DNA of 64,000 nucleotides from Blasia pusilla (taxonomy: Eukaryota > Marchantiophyta > Marchantiopsida > Blasiales), in NCBI GenBank assembly GCA_050084515.1, contig CM114271.1, positions 50,406,001 to 50,470,000 of the forward strand, read 5' to 3'. The position numbers and the translations under genes are program-made. Positions 10,311 to 21,545 of this stretch are shown here, one piece after another. Numbering within the stretch: position 1 is the first letter of the stretch; every line of letters begins with the position of its first letter. A model generated the notes under the pieces. That model was given only the letters and a program-made list of their open reading frames with translations, ran no database searches and had not been told where the DNA came from.

Positions 10311-11651
10311 GCACAACAAGATGGCATCGATTATGAGGAGACATTTAGCCCTATTGCAAAGATGGCGACTACAAGAATGGTGGGATCAGTTACAATAAGT
10401 AAGAAGAGGAGATTATATCTCATGAACGTCAAGAATGCCTTCTAAAATGGAGATCTATATGAGTAGCTATACATCACTCAACCAGCTCGATATGAGCATC
10501 CAGAGTTTCCATTTCGCGTATGCAGGTTAAAGAAAGCTCTATACTGGCTCAAGCAAGCTCCAAGAGCTTGGTATGGCAAGATTATAAATGTCCTATATGA
10601 GTAGGGATAAAGGGTATGTGAATCTGACTCCTCGTTATATGTCTTGAGAGGAAAAAGCCATAAAGTTATCATTGTGTTGTATGTTGATGACCTCTTGATT
10701 ATTGGGAATATTGAGACTATGGTATAATAAGTCAAGCTAAAGTTACAAGCAGAATTTTATATGAAGGACTTTCAAGAACTCAAGTACTTCCCTGGTGTTA
10801 AGTTTATGAGGATTGGAGAGAGCATGTAATTATTATAACGACAATATGTTCTTCATATACTTTCAAAATATGGTATGATAGTTTGTAAGCCAATCTCTAC
10901 ACCGGTGGACCAGAGTGTGAAGTTAAGAGTGCATGAAAGAGAGTTGCTTGTAGATTCTAATATGTACATGGGCATGGTTGAAAGTTTGATTTATCTTACT
11001 ATAACCATGCCAGACTTGAGCTATACATTTGGTCTAGTAAGTCAATTTATTCAAGCATCTCAAAAACCTTTCTCTTATGCTATAAGGAGGATTATGCGAT
11101 ATGTAAAATTCTCTGTTTAATTCGGGGTTTAATTTGAACCTTCTCCAAGTTTACAATTACAAGGATTCATAGATGTTGATTGGGCAGGAAGCGTGTTTGA
11201 TAAACACTCCACATGTGTTTATTCATTTACTTTCGAAAGCGCATTTATAAATTGGGCTTCAAAGAAGTAACATACATTTGTTTTATCTTCACTAGAGATT
11301 AAGTATAAAGGAGCAACCAATGCAACATATGAGACGATGTGGCTTCATTGATTACTTTTTAAGATTGGTATAAGTAACTTAGGACCTAGTGTAATATATA
11401 TATAAAACATTACTAGCATCAAGCGTTTAGAGTGTTAGAGACCATGTGTTTCATGCTCAAACAAAGCATATTGAGGTGCACTATTATTTTATCAAGGGGA
11501 AAGTGTTTGCAAAAGAAATTGATCTTATGTATATAGGTATAGATTAGCAAACTATTAATATTTTCACAAAGGCGTTGTCTAGAGATAAGTTTAAGATGTT
11601 TTGAAACAATTTAGATATTAGAGATATTGATATGACCTTGAGGGGGAACAT
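10287..11651 (+). pseudogene. Ty1/copia reverse transcriptase and RNase H, 3' half
   Basis: Plus-strand reading starts at [20 protein letters not shown], the classic copia reverse-transcriptase block. The catalytic YVDDLLI box lies near 10680, followed by FKELKYF-like and PDLSYT blocks. The RNase H (about 11150-11350) has IDVDWAGSVFDKHST and INWASKK. Stops and small indels interrupt all frames. The polypurine tract TTGAGGGGGAACA ends at 11650, just before the LTR. The same family recurs at 36588-37841. Confidence 0.85.
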
Positions 11652-11949
11652 TGAAGATTGAGTTATAGTCAAGCTCATCGGACATCTAAACTGCTACTTT
11701 TAGTACTCACACGAAGTAAGAAAGCTTAATCTTCATTAGTTAGATAAGCTCGATTATTGTAATTAGGGTTTGCTATTCATAATTAGTCTAACTCAAGATT
11801 ATGATTATGATTTTTTGTTCATACCCTATATAATTGAGAAGGGGACGAGCTTTCACTCATTCTCTCATTGTGAAATGTTGTTATTTATGGTGGTATATAA
11901 GTGTGAGAGTCGTATCCCATTAGTTATGCTTCCTTAGTTGTTCTCTACA
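11652..11949 (+). repeat. 3' LTR of the copia element
   Basis: It runs 298 bp from TGAAGATTGAG to TCTCTACA and is similar over its whole length to 37532-37841. TATATAATTGAGAAGGGGAC near 11828 is a likely TATA box and is shared by both copies. Confidence 0.8.
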
Positions 11950-11954
11950 AGTTC

Positions 11955-12375
11955 ACTAGCACACTGCCCATATCTCTTATGGAGCAACTTGGTGTTACAT
12001 AAGGTGTTGTTGAGGGCATATACAAGAGTGGAGCGTACCTCCCATTTTTTTATGGATTCCATTTTGGATTCAATACGTCAATCATAGTCAGTGAGGCACA
12101 ACAAACAAGCTCGGTTGACAATGGTCAATAGGATTGGCATATCATGGGCAATCTTTCTCACATTTTTCACCTTTCCCGATTCCTATACATATGTTGAAGT
12201 CGATCCTGACTTAGTTTTGGATGACCAAGTATTATGGTTGATGGTGATGAACATTGATGAGATAGGGGGGATGATGGGATTTTTTACATGAGTGACGGCA
12301 ATACCATTACTATTGGAGGCATCCCAATGTCATGTCTTGGGTCAAATGATGGACTTGAACTGCTTGAGGGCCCTA
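11955..12375 (+). pseudogene. C5 cytosine methyltransferase C-terminal remnant (copy 1)
   Basis: The stretch aligns with the end of the methyltransferase in copy 2: a WSNLVLHKVLLRAY-like segment, then QARLTMVNRIG against QPLAMANRVG, and FPDSY against FPTSH. It ends with the motif-X region, LEASQCHVLGQMMDLNCL against IEASRRQVLG-stop-AMDLNCL. Copy 1 has a glutamine codon (CAA) where copy 2 has a stop. The catalytic motifs I to VI are lost with the 5' truncation. Confidence 0.75.
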
Positions 12376-12439
12376 GTTCAAAGTAGGAGCCTTGATTCAG
12401 CATAGAGATCGTTGATGAGAGGGCCATAATTAAGAGCAG

Positions 12440-12835
12440 GAGCAAGACTAGTGGAGATGTTATGTGGAGAGTATGTATCTACCACTATCATGCGCGCCAA
12501 AAAGAACGTCCATTGCAATAAGATGGATAGGTGGATGTGTGAAGATTACCGACCTATCAATTGGAAAACAAAGTCCAATATGTATGCTATGCCCACGCTT
12601 GATCTTTGATGTTATGGGTATGCAAAGGTCTTTAGCTCTTGAGATCTTCAAGCTAGATACCATCAGTTGCCTATGAGATTAGAGGGCATGTAGAAGACGA
12701 CATTTAGGGGCATCAATCCTCACGAGAAGGATTGTTTGAACCAATGGTTTGGGTTGAATAACACTTTGGAAAAGTTTCAAAGGGTCATGGAAAGGATCTT
12801 GGAAGGCCTGGATTTCAACCAATGGGTGCAAGAGA
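12440..12835 (+). pseudogene. Reverse transcriptase fragment (copy 1)
   Basis: The reading MRAKKNVHCNKMDRWMCEDY corresponds to MPAKKDMYGNWMDRWMCGDY in copy 2. It is followed by DLQARYHQLPMRLE and FQRVMERILEGLDF. It stops before the YxDD box and then joins unrelated-looking sequence and the integrase, so an internal deletion removed the polymerase active site and RNase H. Confidence 0.75.
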
Positions 12836-12929
12836 GTGGGATCACAACCTATAACAAGCCAGACGGTTCGGGAGGGAGGGGAGGCATGTGGTACAAGTTT
12901 AGGAGGATGGTAGAGTATGTGTAGTGTCT

Positions 12930-13860
12930 CATCCTTTGCATAAGGTACAATTGATGTAGCATGCCCATGAGTTGGCTTACTTTGGAGTGAAGCGGGCGTA
13001 CAACTCGCTCCAAATACACTGTTGGTGACGAGATATGCACACTCGCGTTCATCAATTTGTTGCCTTTTGCATGGTATGTGATCAAGTCCGAGCATCTTTC
13101 AATGCTCTAATTCCATAGTTACATCCACTACTGATCATGGATTTAGGCTATAGATGGAGTGGATTTTGGAGGACCTTTATCTTTGACAAAGCGCGATAGT
13201 CATCATGTGTAGGTGTTTTCAAAAAACTCTTGAAGTGGATAGAGTTTATTGCATTACATGACAAAGCAAGTGAGGAAGTAGCAAATGCCTACCTAGATTA
13301 TGTGTTGAGTCATTACGGTGCATCAGCTAAGGTGTTGACATACCAAGACATAGAGTTTTGTGCAGAGTTTCAAGCCTTGTGTGACTGTACATTGATCAAC
13401 CATCGCACTACTTCGCAAGATCATCTTGAAGCGGATGGACTAGAGAGTTGTGCAAATAATAAAGAGAGATTTAAGCAAGTATGGCTTGCAAAGAGGTTAC
13501 CTAAGGAATTGGGACCTATAGTTGTCTTGGGTGGTGATGGGATAGAAATTCTGCAAGCAAAAATCCTTAGCGCCTTTCTCACCTTACTTTTTGCTGTATG
13601 GCTGAGAGCCCAATTCACTTATAGCCATTCATTGTAATAATGGTGAGGTATTGAATCTCATTATACCTTGGTGTATGGATTAAAAAATATTCTCAACCAG
13701 ACATCCATATTTTGGAGAGTTATACCTATGGCGTTCGAAAACTTGGCAATTGTACAACATCGGGATACTTTGAGATATGCGACTATTTGGAGAGGTAGTT
13801 ATTGATCGACGATCCAGAGGTTTCATCACAAAGACTATGTCTCCTTGTAGTAAACAATAC
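12930..13860 (+). pseudogene. Integrase fragment (copy 1)
   Basis: The zinc-binding region HELAYFGVKRAYNSL, HQFVAFCMVCDQVRASFNAL matches the copy 2 integrase. The core block KWIEFIALHDKASEE to HLEADGLE follows. The position of the second catalytic Asp reads VLTYQDIEF, against VLTDQGTEF in copy 2, so the site is mutated. The tail IPMAFENLAIVQHRDTLRYA is also shared. Confidence 0.75.
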
Positions 13861-13899
13861 CTATGATATTGGATATGGATATAGACCGCACCATCTTGA

Positions 13900-14190
13900 G
13901 AGTGTGTGATGTATTTCCATTTGGTATTCTCTTATTGGAGGGACGCGATGGTATGGTTTGGAAGGACCATATGCGCAATTGTGTGTTGTCTCACCTTCCT
14001 AACATCGATGGTACGGTTGATCCAAGCTTAGCAGTAGTTCTTGCAATCTTGCGTTATACATTATATGGTTCTTCCTATAATGTGGCCACGTCTCTGATGG
14101 ATGTTTGAGAGGATGCCACATGGCATGTTTGACGTCACCTCTCACTATGGTTCTTTATGGACGATGGATGTGCCCTAGATGTACATAGAG
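13900..14190 (+). pseudogene. Integrase C-terminus with PHD finger (copy 1)
   Basis: The segment NCVLSHLPNIDGTVDPSLAV is near-identical to copy 2. After one frameshift at about 14085 it reads DGCLRGCHMACLTSP and ends WMCPRCT-stop. This is the second half of a PHD finger (CxxC, H, C, CxxC). The first Cys pair is mutated to Tyr here. Conservation in two copies of different age argues that the PHD finger belongs to the element. Confidence 0.7.
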
Positions 14191-14355
14191 TAGATTAATA
14201 GGTAGTCATAGATCTAAACTTGCATTTATCATATAGATGATAAGAAGGCAACTAACAAGGCACTCGGCATTTTTGCTCTTAGCGTCCTAAAGATGCGTGT
14301 GATGGTAGGTAGGGATAGATGGCTATCTAGAGTTAGTGAGACCTCACCCCCAACT

Positions 14356-14870
14356 AGGGGGTTAATTTGAGATATTTTGGTACTCGGTTGTCTCGATATT
14401 TAGATGTTATGAGTTAGTATGGTATCTCGTGTGTTTATGTGTGTATTCGATGACAACTACGTATGTTTTGTAGCGATGTGTATACGTACAAAAATTGTCA
14501 CATCTTTTAAGATAGATTGATGATTCTTGGTAGAGAATCTTCAAGGATATTGGAGGATACCCTCAAGAGGTTGAGAGTAAAGTGTTCGGGCCTTAGGTAA
14601 GTTGAGAGCATAGATTTTCCCTTTATTTTGGCTTGTTTGGAGGTATATATATAGAGAAACTTATTATTTCAGATAAGTTATCATTAGGAGTATAGTTGAC
14701 TTTATACTTTGGGAAGTGGCTCTTGATTCCCTCTAGCAAGTCAAGAGCTAAGGAGGTGACCTGCAAGCATAGGTTACCATTGAGAGAGCTTGGTGATATG
14801 TTTTGTGTTTTTATTTAGTGTTGTATGTTATGTAGCAATATGTTTGCGCATAACGTAGTTGAATCTTTGG
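14356..14870 (+). repeat. 3' terminal repeats of copy 1 (B-A-B order)
   Basis: After the tract CAACTAGGGGGTT comes a B-type segment to 14498 ending in a TATGTTTTGTAGCGATGTGT block. An A-type (LTR-like) segment starts TGTCACATC at 14495 and has a TATA-like TATATATATAGAG at 14644. A second B-type end follows at about 14818-14858 (TTATGTAGCAATATGTTTGC). Copy 2 shows the same order. Confidence 0.55.
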
Positions 14871-17386
14871 GACTAGGCCTAAGTTTATGCTCCCAAAGCT
14901 CAAGGCTAGGAGTGCTTTAGGGCCAAGCTAGGGGAAGTAAAGGTCAAACTCTATGATGGGAGATGAATCATATTTACCCAACTGAATTTTTAATACATGT
15001 TTACCTTTTGGACAACCTCCACATCATTTTTTCCTTAAAAATCAATGAAGTTTGATGCACCAATCATAGTACTATGAAATATGAAAAGATTAATTAAGAG
15101 GACAAGAAAATGGCACAAGAGTAGTCATGGATTCATATAGCATGTGATAAACATTGAGATTGAGACATGAAGAAATATTTGAGAATGTATTCCTTTGATT
15201 TCTTTAGACCTCGGGTTATCTTTTGATTGAATAGACATCAATTTAAGATTCATCCCACTTTTATTATTGCTTTTAACGAGTCCCAAGTTTGAATTTTCAA
15301 ATTTTTGGGAGATATTTAGTAATACTTATATTTTTTTATGACGAATTATATGTTGCATTCACAAGAGTGGGTGCAAGAAATTCGAATCATTTAATAATCT
15401 ATATTATTATTGGATAGTGCCCTTTCATTTTACAAACATCTCTCATCTTGACATTGGGCACTTTCAACCAATAAGATTGTTCTCCTTCAAAACTAATAAG
15501 ATCGTTTGAAATTAATTTAAAATGGTACTTGAGAATTTTGAGAGTTAATTATGGGAGGTAATTGAAATCCATGTATTATACGGAATTTCATTAGGAGGAT
15601 GTGACTAACATCAAATTTAAAGAGGGGTTTACATATTTACACATATAATCTTATATTAAAATTTCTAAATTTTATGATTTTAAATTTATTTAAAATGATA
15701 AAAAAAATTTATAATAAAGTGGATTCTATTTAAAATGATCAAAATATTTACTTTTTTTCAAACTAAATTTAACTAAATATAAATTTTATTATAAGAGACA
15801 TCCATCTCCTAATGCTTATTTGATAAGTTGACATCTTACTTATAGTTTACTTAATAAGTTGACACCAAACTTAATACTTATAATTAAAATTGGACTCAGA
15901 AAAACATAAACTTAGGTGCTTATAACTCGAACTAATAAGAACTCGTAAAGTAATAAGCCATGCACATCAAAATTTGATAAGTTGACATCTTACTTATAGT
16001 TTACTTAATAAGTTGACACCAAACTTAATACTTATAATTAAAATTGGACCTCGAAAAACATAAACTTAGATGCTTATAACTTGAACTAATAAGAACTCGT
16101 AAAGTAATGAGCCATGCACATATCTTAGTTTAATTTCAATTTCAATATCTTACCAATCTTTGTATATGATCCCAATTAACGTGACCAAAAGAATTTTCAA
16201 GGGAGTAGTGCCATATGTTAAATAGAGGAGCAACTAAAAAATTTGCATCCTCCAATAACTATATAGATTTTAAATTATATCCATAGTAAGATTTATCATG
16301 GACATTCATCCCCAATTAAAATGCCCACATGAGCAAGGGCATCTTATTAGTAATAATTACTAGAATTTTCATATGAAAACACATAGTAATAATTAATATA
16401 TCATTACCTAATCTATCTTATAATAGCAAACCCTACATGCACAATATGACAAAATCCCTTAAGGTCTAATGAAGGTAGAGGCCGAGGAAGCTAAAATTTT
16501 GGGGGGAGGAGAAGTGATATTTTTGGAGGAAATAGTGAGATTATTAAACATTGAGAAATTGATGATTGGAAGAAGTGGGATTTTTTTAAAGAACCTCCAC
16601 TACTCTTTAACAGTTAATAATGACGATCATAACATCATAGTTTCTTTACTAACTTTTTTTAATTTATATTAATTTGAAAAATTTTAGCACAAAGTATGTT
16701 AACTAATCTATATTATAATGGATGACAATATATGTACAATAAGACAAAAGAGAAATATGTTTGAATTATTTTCTTGAGTCATATTAAATGAGTGGAGAGA
16801 ATGAAATTGAGAGGATGAGGAAATTTATTTATTTATTTAGTTATTTTTAATTTATTTAATTTATATTAAAATGAATGATCCCAAACATATAATAAGAAAA
16901 AATAGTAGGATAATTAGAAAGAATAGCAAAAGTTTTACAATTTTATCCCTTACTTCATATTTGATGGGAAGGGAAAATGAATTTGAATGAAGAACAAGTA
17001 CATATTGATTAAATTTTATGAAAGGGTGGAATTATTTATGGGAGTGGGATATCATTTAAAGTTTCATTGAAGAGTGGAATCTACTCCGGTAAGACTTAAG
17101 AAAATAGATATTATATTTAAATTTGAAAATAAAATAATATTATTAAACCACAACTAGTGAAACAATTCAAAATCAACATCTAAATCATGTATGTTGCTTC
17201 AAAGATTCCCTCTCCAGTAGCCTCAAACTTGTTTGAACGTCAACTCTCAACACTTACCTACATGAATTTCCTTACCTGATTGGCATATAATCCACTATAC
17301 CTTAACACTCTAAATATTGCCCTTATCTACATGTGGATTACATTTAAGATCTATCTCTAAGTCTTCCTTGTTCTTATTTGACCATA
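14871..17386. other. AT-rich non-coding stretch
   Basis: No credible gene is seen. It holds a short inverted repeat (15407-15422 with 15456-15474, arms TTATTGG...AGTGCCC) and a 154-bp tandem duplication (15819-16126). Short open frames such as 16469-16672 have no recognisable motif and AT-rich composition like the background. Confidence 0.6.
15819..16126. repeat. 154-bp tandem duplication
   Basis: Units 15819-15972 and 15973-16126 are near-identical, both starting TTTGATAAGTTGACATCTTA. Each unit itself holds two related AAGTTGACA blocks. It is recent, with only a few differences between units. Confidence 0.9.
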
Positions 17387-17578
17387 CTAGTATAATACTC
17401 GTGCTATGTACGAGTGAAAATCACCCGTGCATAGCACCCGTTTCTTAATTTTAATTAGTGTTGCTATATTAATGAATTTTGTACATGTGTCATCATGGGA
17501 GTAGCTCATAATGTATACGTGTCATCACCATAGGACGAGGTTCTCCACCCCCGTTCTCTTTAAATTATATAGATAAGA
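17387..17578 (-). mobile_element. Small non-autonomous Helitron-like element (candidate)
   Basis: Read on the minus strand it starts TCTTATCTATATAATTT and ends with the hairpin CTCGTACATAGCACGAG, then TATTATA and CTAG, followed by T. A TC start, a hairpin about 7-10 nt from the end and CTAG|T are Helitron hallmarks. The base before the TC start is C, not the usual A, so the 5' edge is uncertain. Confidence 0.45.
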
Positions 17579-20500
17579 GTTAGAATGTTAGAGTTACAAC
17601 TCTCTCCCATTAAAGCCAGTAGGATGACAACACATATCATCCACATCAACAATGAATTGAAACGCCAAAATCTATTAATGTGAAACCATGAAGATCCATT
17701 AATATTTACAGAGTATCTCATATCCTTCATTTTTTCTTATGCTTCACTTCTTATAGAAGCACTCCAAAAACAACTTCTTTATCCTTCCTACTTGTAGTAA
17801 TCCCTTGAAGTTTTGTTGATAGTATGAATGAAGTTGTTTGGTCAAGACATATTATAGTAAGATGTCAGCTGGACTTGATAAATTTAGTGAAGATGAAATT
17901 TGTGAATCCAAGTTGGTAGTTGTTGAGATACATATGAAAATTTATGATGTTACGTGATCAATGTTGTCAGGATCTATCCATGATATAATGTGACTATGTT
18001 GCTATCTCTGTCCTTGAACTCATAACCAAATGGGGAATTAAGTACCTTACTGAGTATGCAAGGGCCAGAAAATAAAAATTGTGATAAGAAGGAATTAATG
18101 TAGTCTGATGTGAAATAAGTGTGCACATTTTATTGGGAAGTTATATCATGTGAAGTCTACGTTGAATTCAATGAGCAAGGATTCAATATCATCAAACTGA
18201 GGCCAATCTATGGTTGAAACTTCATCAAATTTAGGTAAGAATAAGGAAGAAATGAGGTATTCCTTGTTTATGAATTATGACCTTAAGATCTTTTAGATGC
18301 TAGATGTGCCAAGAAAGACAACTTAGAATGCAAGGACTGATAGAGTATTTTGAAATGTGACAATGTAATTACTCATGATTATCCTTCATGTGTGGTTTTT
18401 ATTTTATGAGTTTGTCGAATTCTCTACTAAGCATAAAACTCTCACTACTCGAACGTAATATGATGGATTGCCGCAATTGATACATTTCTAGAAGATAAAG
18501 CTTATACAAGTAGAAGACATTGAATAGTTGATTAGATTGGCTACTCATGTAATATGCAACAATTGGTTGTATTATAAGATGACCACATAGATAAGGGAAT
18601 AAGAATGGAAATAAAATTTGTTCCACATATAATTTTGGATCCAAGGAATTTCCTATGCTACGTGTAAATACACTTTCAAGGCCATGAAGTAGCACTTTAA
18701 TAAATGATATTGTTTTCAATTACGTCTATGGATCTTTGCTTTTGAATAGATAGAGAACATACAATGTTATGAAGAATGTTCAATTCCAAATACTAAAGAT
18801 CATAATTCGTGTTGAAAATGATTCAACCTTTTTGGTAAGATTGTTATGTTCCCTTCTACTAGGACATATTTATCAATTCTCTCTCGTATGTTGCCATATG
18901 TGTTTCTCGTGGCATATGGATGGCAAGTTGATTTATGATGCAGAGGCTCCATAATGCAAGTTGTTTTGTAAGAACTTCTCAACAGAAGATGTGAATGGAG
19001 ATGTGAGCCACTCTCATAATGACGTTTGGATTTACTCCACTCGGTGTTTGCACTTGTCTAATAAACCTCCAACTCCTCCCTTGGTATTAAGTTTTACTTT
19101 ACCATTAGTCATTTTTATCCATTTACTTTCCTATCCATTTTCTTATGCTTCCCATGTTAGTTTATTTTTTTCTACTTTCTCTACTCCATCTATATAAATA
19201 TTTTTGTTCTCTACTCATATTAGCCATTGTTATTCTCTTATCCTCTCAATGTAGTAAGTTTTTATTTTTTATTATTAAAAAAATCCAAAACCAAAGCCGT
19301 ATACTAGTTTAATTATGATTTGAATTGAGGCAAGAGGAAGCATTACTAGTCCACAAGAAGGACTTGACAATTGTATGAGTGCTTTCTATTCCTTAAACAA
19401 CCGGTTGATCTTAAAATTAATGAGTAGTAATTGTGTATGGTTGGCGGAATTAGACATCTAGTTCTAGTTGTAATATACTTATTGCCACATTGATTAAGAA
19501 TAGTCATAAACTCAATCTATAATTAGCAATAATTGAAGTAATGCTATGCTTTCTTAATTTATGTTTATGAGGTGCTTATCTATTTTCCATTCGAGACATT
19601 AAAATATCTTTCTTCCAATTATAGGAATTGGTTGATTTTCCATGTTTTTGTACACTTGTCTACTTTTTTATCGTATACCATAGTATTGCTCTCTTAATTC
19701 TACGGGGCACTCTAATTTTGCATGACACAAGTAGCATATTAATTTATTGATATTATAACAGTCACCTTAAGTTCATCTCAATAAACATTTTGCAAATATT
19801 GAGAAAATTTGTTAAATATCAAATGCTACAAAAGATTAAGGCTTGTACGAGTCTACTTTCTCTGCTTGTATGAGTCGACTTTCTTTGAATCACTTTTAAT
19901 CTTTATGGTATTATAGATGTTATATATATTTTTACCATGTGCCATCTTTTTTATTGAATCAAAATTTCTAAACTACATCTTTAATGTAATCGCATGAATA
20001 TATGTATTCATATATTAAGTGATCATTAACCCCAAAAAATTCATGGATTGTTCGATAATCCCGCATTTTTAAACAACCACTATTCATATTTTAAAGAAAT
20101 GAACTTAATAGAAAAGAGAAATTAGTTAGTACATGTTACTTTGGTTACAAGAATATATATAATTGTTCAAAATTTTATGGAATATTGAAATATGTAAGGA
20201 GTTTTATTATACAGAATAAAAATATTATTATTCTTTTAAAAATAAATAAATACTATTTAATTTTTTTAATATAAAATATTTCTAAATTATTAGAAAAATC
20301 GGCTGGGCACGCTATTCCGATCTTTATGATTGACGTATACCATAATGAAAATTTGGGTGTCTCTTTACCGTGGATTCTTGTAACCTAATTTGTGTGACTT
20401 CTCTGAATTAAATTCGTATCCTTGATTCGTGTAACCCAATTCATATGACTAGTGTGAATTAAAGTCGTGTGATTAAATTCGTACGACTGAATTTAATCCG

Positions 20501-21500
20501 TGAATTTTTGGTGTCTCTCTACCGTGCAAACATCGATTCAATCGCGCCCCCCCCCCCCAACTAAAAATTAGGTTAATCGCCACCTGGTTTTTATGCATAA
20601 CTAGATCACCCCGGGAGCAACAGGTTCTTATGTGTTGAGGGCATCGCGAGATGAGGAGTCCGTAATGCGCAATTGCGGAGAGACATGACTAATTGCGGAA
20701 ATTGATGAAAAACTTGCGGAGATCCTAGTTGCCGACTCTCCTTATCCAACTCCGATAGCGCAGAGATTAGAGCTTGGAGCATGAGTAGGAGCCATGTGCA
20801 TAGAAAGAAGGTTATAGGTCATATAAACATAGCAGTTGAGATGCACGTTCGTGGCATGGGGTGATAGGGTAACACACGAATCGTGTGAATTAAATTCGTA
20901 CCATGGATTTGTGTGACGACCAATCCGTGTGACTCATATAAATTAAATTCATGCTACTTCATCCCGGCGCATCCTCTCTTCATATACAAATCCTCCTATA
21001 CAAACATAGACATCCTCTCCCTCCTATTCTCAATTCCCTTGTAATAAATCTATATAAATTGTCATATACAAACATATAAATCCCGTCAAAGTGGTTTCAC
21101 AACTTACTTCCCTTCCGATTTTTCGTCTTAGTGAATAATTTTTGGGTATACATTATTAGTGGTCAAAAAATTTCTTGTCCCCGAAAAATTCTCCTCCCCG
21201 TTTGAATTTGTATATCAAATACAAACTCAACTTTTGAATTTATATGTTCTTACAACCATCTAAGGTTTTCGTGGATCATAACTAGTTCGTAATAGCTATA
21301 GTCAGTAATAACTACCGTGATAATTCATGAGAGTCAAAGTCCAGTCAAGACAGCATCCATGGACATCCACACAATCGAAAGTCGATAGAGACTCTAAACG
21401 TGCATCTTTTCCATAGAGACTCGCGAGTCGCGACGATGCAATTGTATTAAGGACATGGAAAGAATCGACCAGCGCCGAGCGTAAATTAATTACAGGGATC
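17579..21500. other. AT-rich non-coding stretch
   Basis: No gene or element is recognised. A short motif around GTGTAACCCAATTCATATGA recurs in loose form at 20370-20480 and 20880-20960. A run of ten C lies near 20545. The 23-nt string GATGTGAATGGAGATGTGAG.. at about 18990 recurs at about 57925, suggesting a dispersed repeat I cannot classify. Confidence 0.5.
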
Positions 21501-21545
21501 TATTGAAGTTACTGAACTGCTATCGAATTGGAGGTATCTAATCAA

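Larger units (their letters stand above)
11950..14870 (+). mobile_element. Methyltransferase-bearing Ty3/gypsy element, old copy 1
   Basis: This copy is colinear with the element at 38475-48189: methyltransferase C-terminus, reverse transcriptase, integrase, PHD finger and B-A-B terminal repeats. It is 5'-truncated at the copia LTR and lacks the segment between the YxDD region of the reverse transcriptase and the integrase zinc-binding domain, so RNase H is missing. Divergence and many stops show it is much older than copy 2. Confidence 0.8.
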
